Shown one piece after another: positions 62,278 through 64,000 of a DNA stretch of 64,000 bases (position 1 is the first letter of the stretch; each line of letters starts with the position of its first letter). The position numbers were made by a program, and so were the translations under genes. The notes under the pieces are model-generated. The model was not told the DNA's origin. It did no database searches and saw nothing but the letters and a program-made list of their open reading frames with translations. Source of the stretch: Draconibacterium sp. (lineage in GTDB: Bacteria > Bacteroidota > Bacteroidia > Bacteroidales > Prolixibacteraceae); the NCBI GenBank assembly GCA_011620585.1, contig WOYV01000050.1:39567-103566 (forward strand), given 5' to 3'.

Positions 62278-63177
62278 ATGGACAACGAAATAAACAAGGC
62301 TCACAAGAAAAAGGACCTCAGGAATAATATCATTGTCATTGCCCTTTCAGTGATTTTGCTTGCCGTGGTTGTTTTGTTTTTTATGCAACGGAGAGAACAC
62401 AGTGCTGTGATGAAAGAAATGGGTGCGGAAAAGGATTCTATCCAGTTTCAACTTACCCAAATTGCTGCCAGTTACGATTCGATGCAAACCGAAAATGATA
62501 CCTTGAACGAACAACTGTTTGTAGCGCAGGCCAAGGTAAAAGACTTGTTAATAGAAGTTGAACAAACCAAAAAGGTGAGTGTCTCGAAAATTAACGACTA
62601 CCAGAAACAGGTTACAACCTTACGTGGGATCATGCGCGATTTTGTAGTACAGATCGACTCGCTGAACCGCAGGAACGAACAGTTGATGGCTGAAAACCTT
62701 GAGGTGAAACAGCAATACAAACAGGTGGAACAAAAAAATCAGCAATTGAACGAGGAGAAGAAACGCTTGAGCCAGGACCTGAAAATTGCTTCTAAACTCG
62801 AAGCGCGTGAATTGATAGCTGAACCTTTAAATTCAAGAAGTAAAGAAACCAAGTTTGCCAAACGGACCGAAAAAATCCGCATCTATTTTGTGCTGGGGCA
62901 AAACCTGGCCGCCGAACGCGGAGCTAAAAGTATATACGCACGTATTATGCGCCCCGACCAGTTGTTGATGAGCAAGTCGTCGAACGATTTATTTCAGTTT
63001 GAGGATCTCAAAATTCAGTATTCGGCTATGCGCGAGGTGGTTTACGAAGGCAAAGATCTTCCGGTAGCTATTTTCTGGGATAATACCAACGAGCCTGAAC
63101 TGATGCCCGGCGCCTACACTGTGAATTTATTTGCCGATGGCAACGAGATCGGGGAGACTACTTTCACCATTCAATAA
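62278..63177 (+). CDS. Membrane-anchored coiled-coil protein, unknown function
   Basis: The 299-residue protein has a short basic N-terminus, one transmembrane helix at about 18-38 (IIVIALSVILLAVVVLFFM), then about 130 residues of heptad-rich coiled coil (QTENDTLNEQLFVAQAKVKDLL to NQQLNEEKKRLSQDL). The last 110 residues form a beta domain (KTEKIRIYFVLGQNLAAERGAKSIYARI, PGAYTVNLFADGNEIGETTF). It is a single-gene unit behind a consensus promoter. A role in envelope organisation is a guess. Confidence 0.75.
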   Translation: MDNEINKAHKKKDLRNNIIVIALSVILLAVVVLFFMQRREHSAVMKEMGAEKDSIQFQLTQIAASYDSMQTENDTLNEQLFVAQAKVKDLLIEVEQTKKVSVSKINDYQKQVTTLRGIMRDFVVQIDSLNRRNEQLMAENLEVKQQYKQVEQKNQQLNEEKKRLSQDLKIASKLEARELIAEPLNSRSKETKFAKRTEKIRIYFVLGQNLAAERGAKSIYARIMRPDQLLMSKSSNDLFQFEDLKIQYSAMREVVYEGKDLPVAIFWDNTNEPELMPGAYTVNLFADGNEIGETTFTIQ

Positions 63178-63190
63178 AAAGAGATCAAGT

Positions 63191-63886
63191 TTAATTTTCC
63201 AGTTTCTTTTTCCAGCGTTCGTAGTCGGAATAAGCTTTTTCAATGTTAAATCGTTTTCCATGCCCCGGATAAACCGTTTTGATTTTCAGTTGAAACAGCT
63301 TTTCCCAGGTCTCAAGTAACAAACGTGGTTCGTTTACAAAAGGTGGAAAAATCCTTCCATTATTCAAATTCAGAAAAGTATCGCCTGCAATAAGTTGATC
63401 ACCCAGTAAAACTGATTGTGAACCGCTGGTATGGCCGGGAGTAGAGATAACTTTCCCATCAATGCTGTATTCTTTCAGGTCAAATTCGCCGGAGTTTATC
63501 AGGTCGGCTGTAAATGCTCTGGGAGACGCATACGAAGGATAAACTTTCTTACCCAGCCTTGTAATAAATCCCGAATATTTTCCCTGCCCGTCGGGAATAG
63601 GTGTGAACCCTGTTTTCAGATTTTCGAATTCATTTTTATGTACCAGTACTTTTGCCCCGCTCAACTTAACCATTTTTTGCAGGTTGCCGGTGTGGTCGTA
63701 ATGGGTGTGGGTGAGAATGATCAAACGGATGTCTTCCGCTGCAATTCCGGCTTCGCGAAACAATATCCGAAGTTTTTTCATTCCGCCGCGCACACCTGTA
63801 TCAACCAAAATGGAATTGGCGCCGTTGACAATAAGCGCCACATTCGAAAATCCTATTTTTTTTTGCAAAATTCCGGGTGTAGTCAT
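63191..63886 (-). CDS. Metallo-beta-lactamase-fold hydrolase
   Basis: The 231-residue protein has the binuclear zinc motif THTHYDHTG, the later ligands in STPGHTSGS and LIAGDTFLN, and YPGHG near the end. It may hydrolyse a thioester, lactone or similar substrate (glyoxalase II-like branch). I used ATG 63886 (MTTPGILQKKIG), since the frame above it begins with a TTG. It converges with the coiled-coil gene 13 bases away. Confidence 0.87.
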   Translation of the reverse strand: MTTPGILQKKIGFSNVALIVNGANSILVDTGVRGGMKKLRILFREAGIAAEDIRLIILTHTHYDHTGNLQKMVKLSGAKVLVHKNEFENLKTGFTPIPDGQGKYSGFITRLGKKVYPSYASPRAFTADLINSGEFDLKEYSIDGKVISTPGHTSGSQSVLLGDQLIAGDTFLNLNNGRIFPPFVNEPRLLLETWEKLFQLKIKTVYPGHGKRFNIEKAYSDYERWKKKLEN

Positions 63887-63955
63887 TCGTTTAAAGTTTT
63901 CCAAAAATACACTATTCCCACTTTTATTCAATCTGTGGCTTATTGAAAATCATAT

Positions 63956-63963
63956 TATCTTTG
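63956..63963 (+). promoter_or_regulatory. -7 promoter box near the right edge
   Basis: TATCTTTG, a perfect TAnnTTTG box, 17 bases ahead of the ATG at 63981. Confidence 0.45.
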
Positions 63964-63980
63964 CGCCACAATCGTAAATT

Positions 63981-64000
63981 ATGGCAACTTTCCTTTTCGA
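63981..64000 (+). CDS. First codons of a truncated gene
   Basis: ATG at 63981 starts MATFLF before the window ends. With the -7 box upstream it is likely a real gene. The N-terminus reminds me of Bacteroidota radical-SAM proteins that begin ATFLFD, but six residues cannot decide this. Confidence 0.4.

Noticed and set aside
1..64000. tRNA, rRNA, CRISPR arrays, prophage or transposase genes
   Set aside because: Scanned for by eye for conserved tRNA arms, rRNA segments, regular repeats and transposase or integrase motifs; none was found.

Overview
The window is a stretch of chromosome from a member of the Bacteroidota. Several things point there: recurrent -7 boxes of the TAnnTTTG type (in one case with a well-spaced TTTG -33 element), no reliance on strong Shine-Dalgarno sites, many lipoproteins and small outer-membrane beta-barrels, a Bacteroidota-type MetG with a KISTS loop, a zinc-less sirtuin, DUF3859 and DUF2231 proteins, and a two-subunit methylmalonyl-CoA mutase. 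A marine or sediment Marinilabiliales-like lineage is my guess. No rRNA, tRNA, CRISPR array, prophage or classical insertion sequence was seen.

Layout. 1-7.2 kb: the end of an unidentified gene, a double-rhodanese lipoprotein, a truncated haemoglobin, a minus-strand sirtuin/beta-barrel/UbiX group, then dnaG with a flavin split-barrel protein and an extended SDR. 7.2-7.7 kb is a gene-free block holding a candidate minus-strand structured RNA. 7.7-18.6 kb: a HAD phosphatase, three tandem exported cyclophilins (one fused to a dead protease-like domain and carrying a frameshift), a GNAT, a degenerate acyl carrier protein, MscS, and a long minus-strand housekeeping run (S4 protein, C1 peptidase, YjbR, YraN, LD-carboxypeptidase, HAD). 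18.7-27.4 kb: metG with an in-frame palindromic insertion, then a cobalamin-binding MerR regulator divergent from mutA-mutB; a GxxExxY gene bounded by inverted repeats sits between mutA and mutB. 27.4-35 kb is more eroded: a broken serine hydrolase, a frameshifted exported protein, an acyl-CoA ligase, a NagX-like membrane protein, a Tat-exported TIM-barrel protein and small ORFs. 35-39.9 kb: a U32 hydroxylation enzyme, an exported rubrerythrin, a two-component system and a DUF2231 protein.

40.1-56.6 kb is the most unusual part. One minus-strand array encodes a TetR regulator, an ABC ATPase, an ABC permease fused to a peptidase-like and a golvesin-like domain, a TolC channel, a lipoprotein adaptor, an RND pump, a 1575-residue protein that joins a complete RND pump to membrane segments and an ABC ATPase, and a final ABC permease. 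The two ABC domains look like recent paralogues, so the locus seems to have grown by duplication and fusion into a mixed proton-driven and ATP-driven envelope transport system. Two GTTTAA-type palindromes lie just upstream of its first transporter gene.

56.7-64 kb returns to housekeeping: RNase R, an Ig-like lipoprotein, small conserved hypotheticals, a coiled-coil membrane protein behind a consensus Bacteroidota promoter, a metallo-beta-lactamase-fold hydrolase and the first codons of one more gene.

Two exported-protein genes are broken at homopolymer runs exactly between signal peptide and mature part, so either the assembly has homopolymer errors or these are slippage-prone switches. Starts were moved inward where a better ATG with family-like N-terminus was available.
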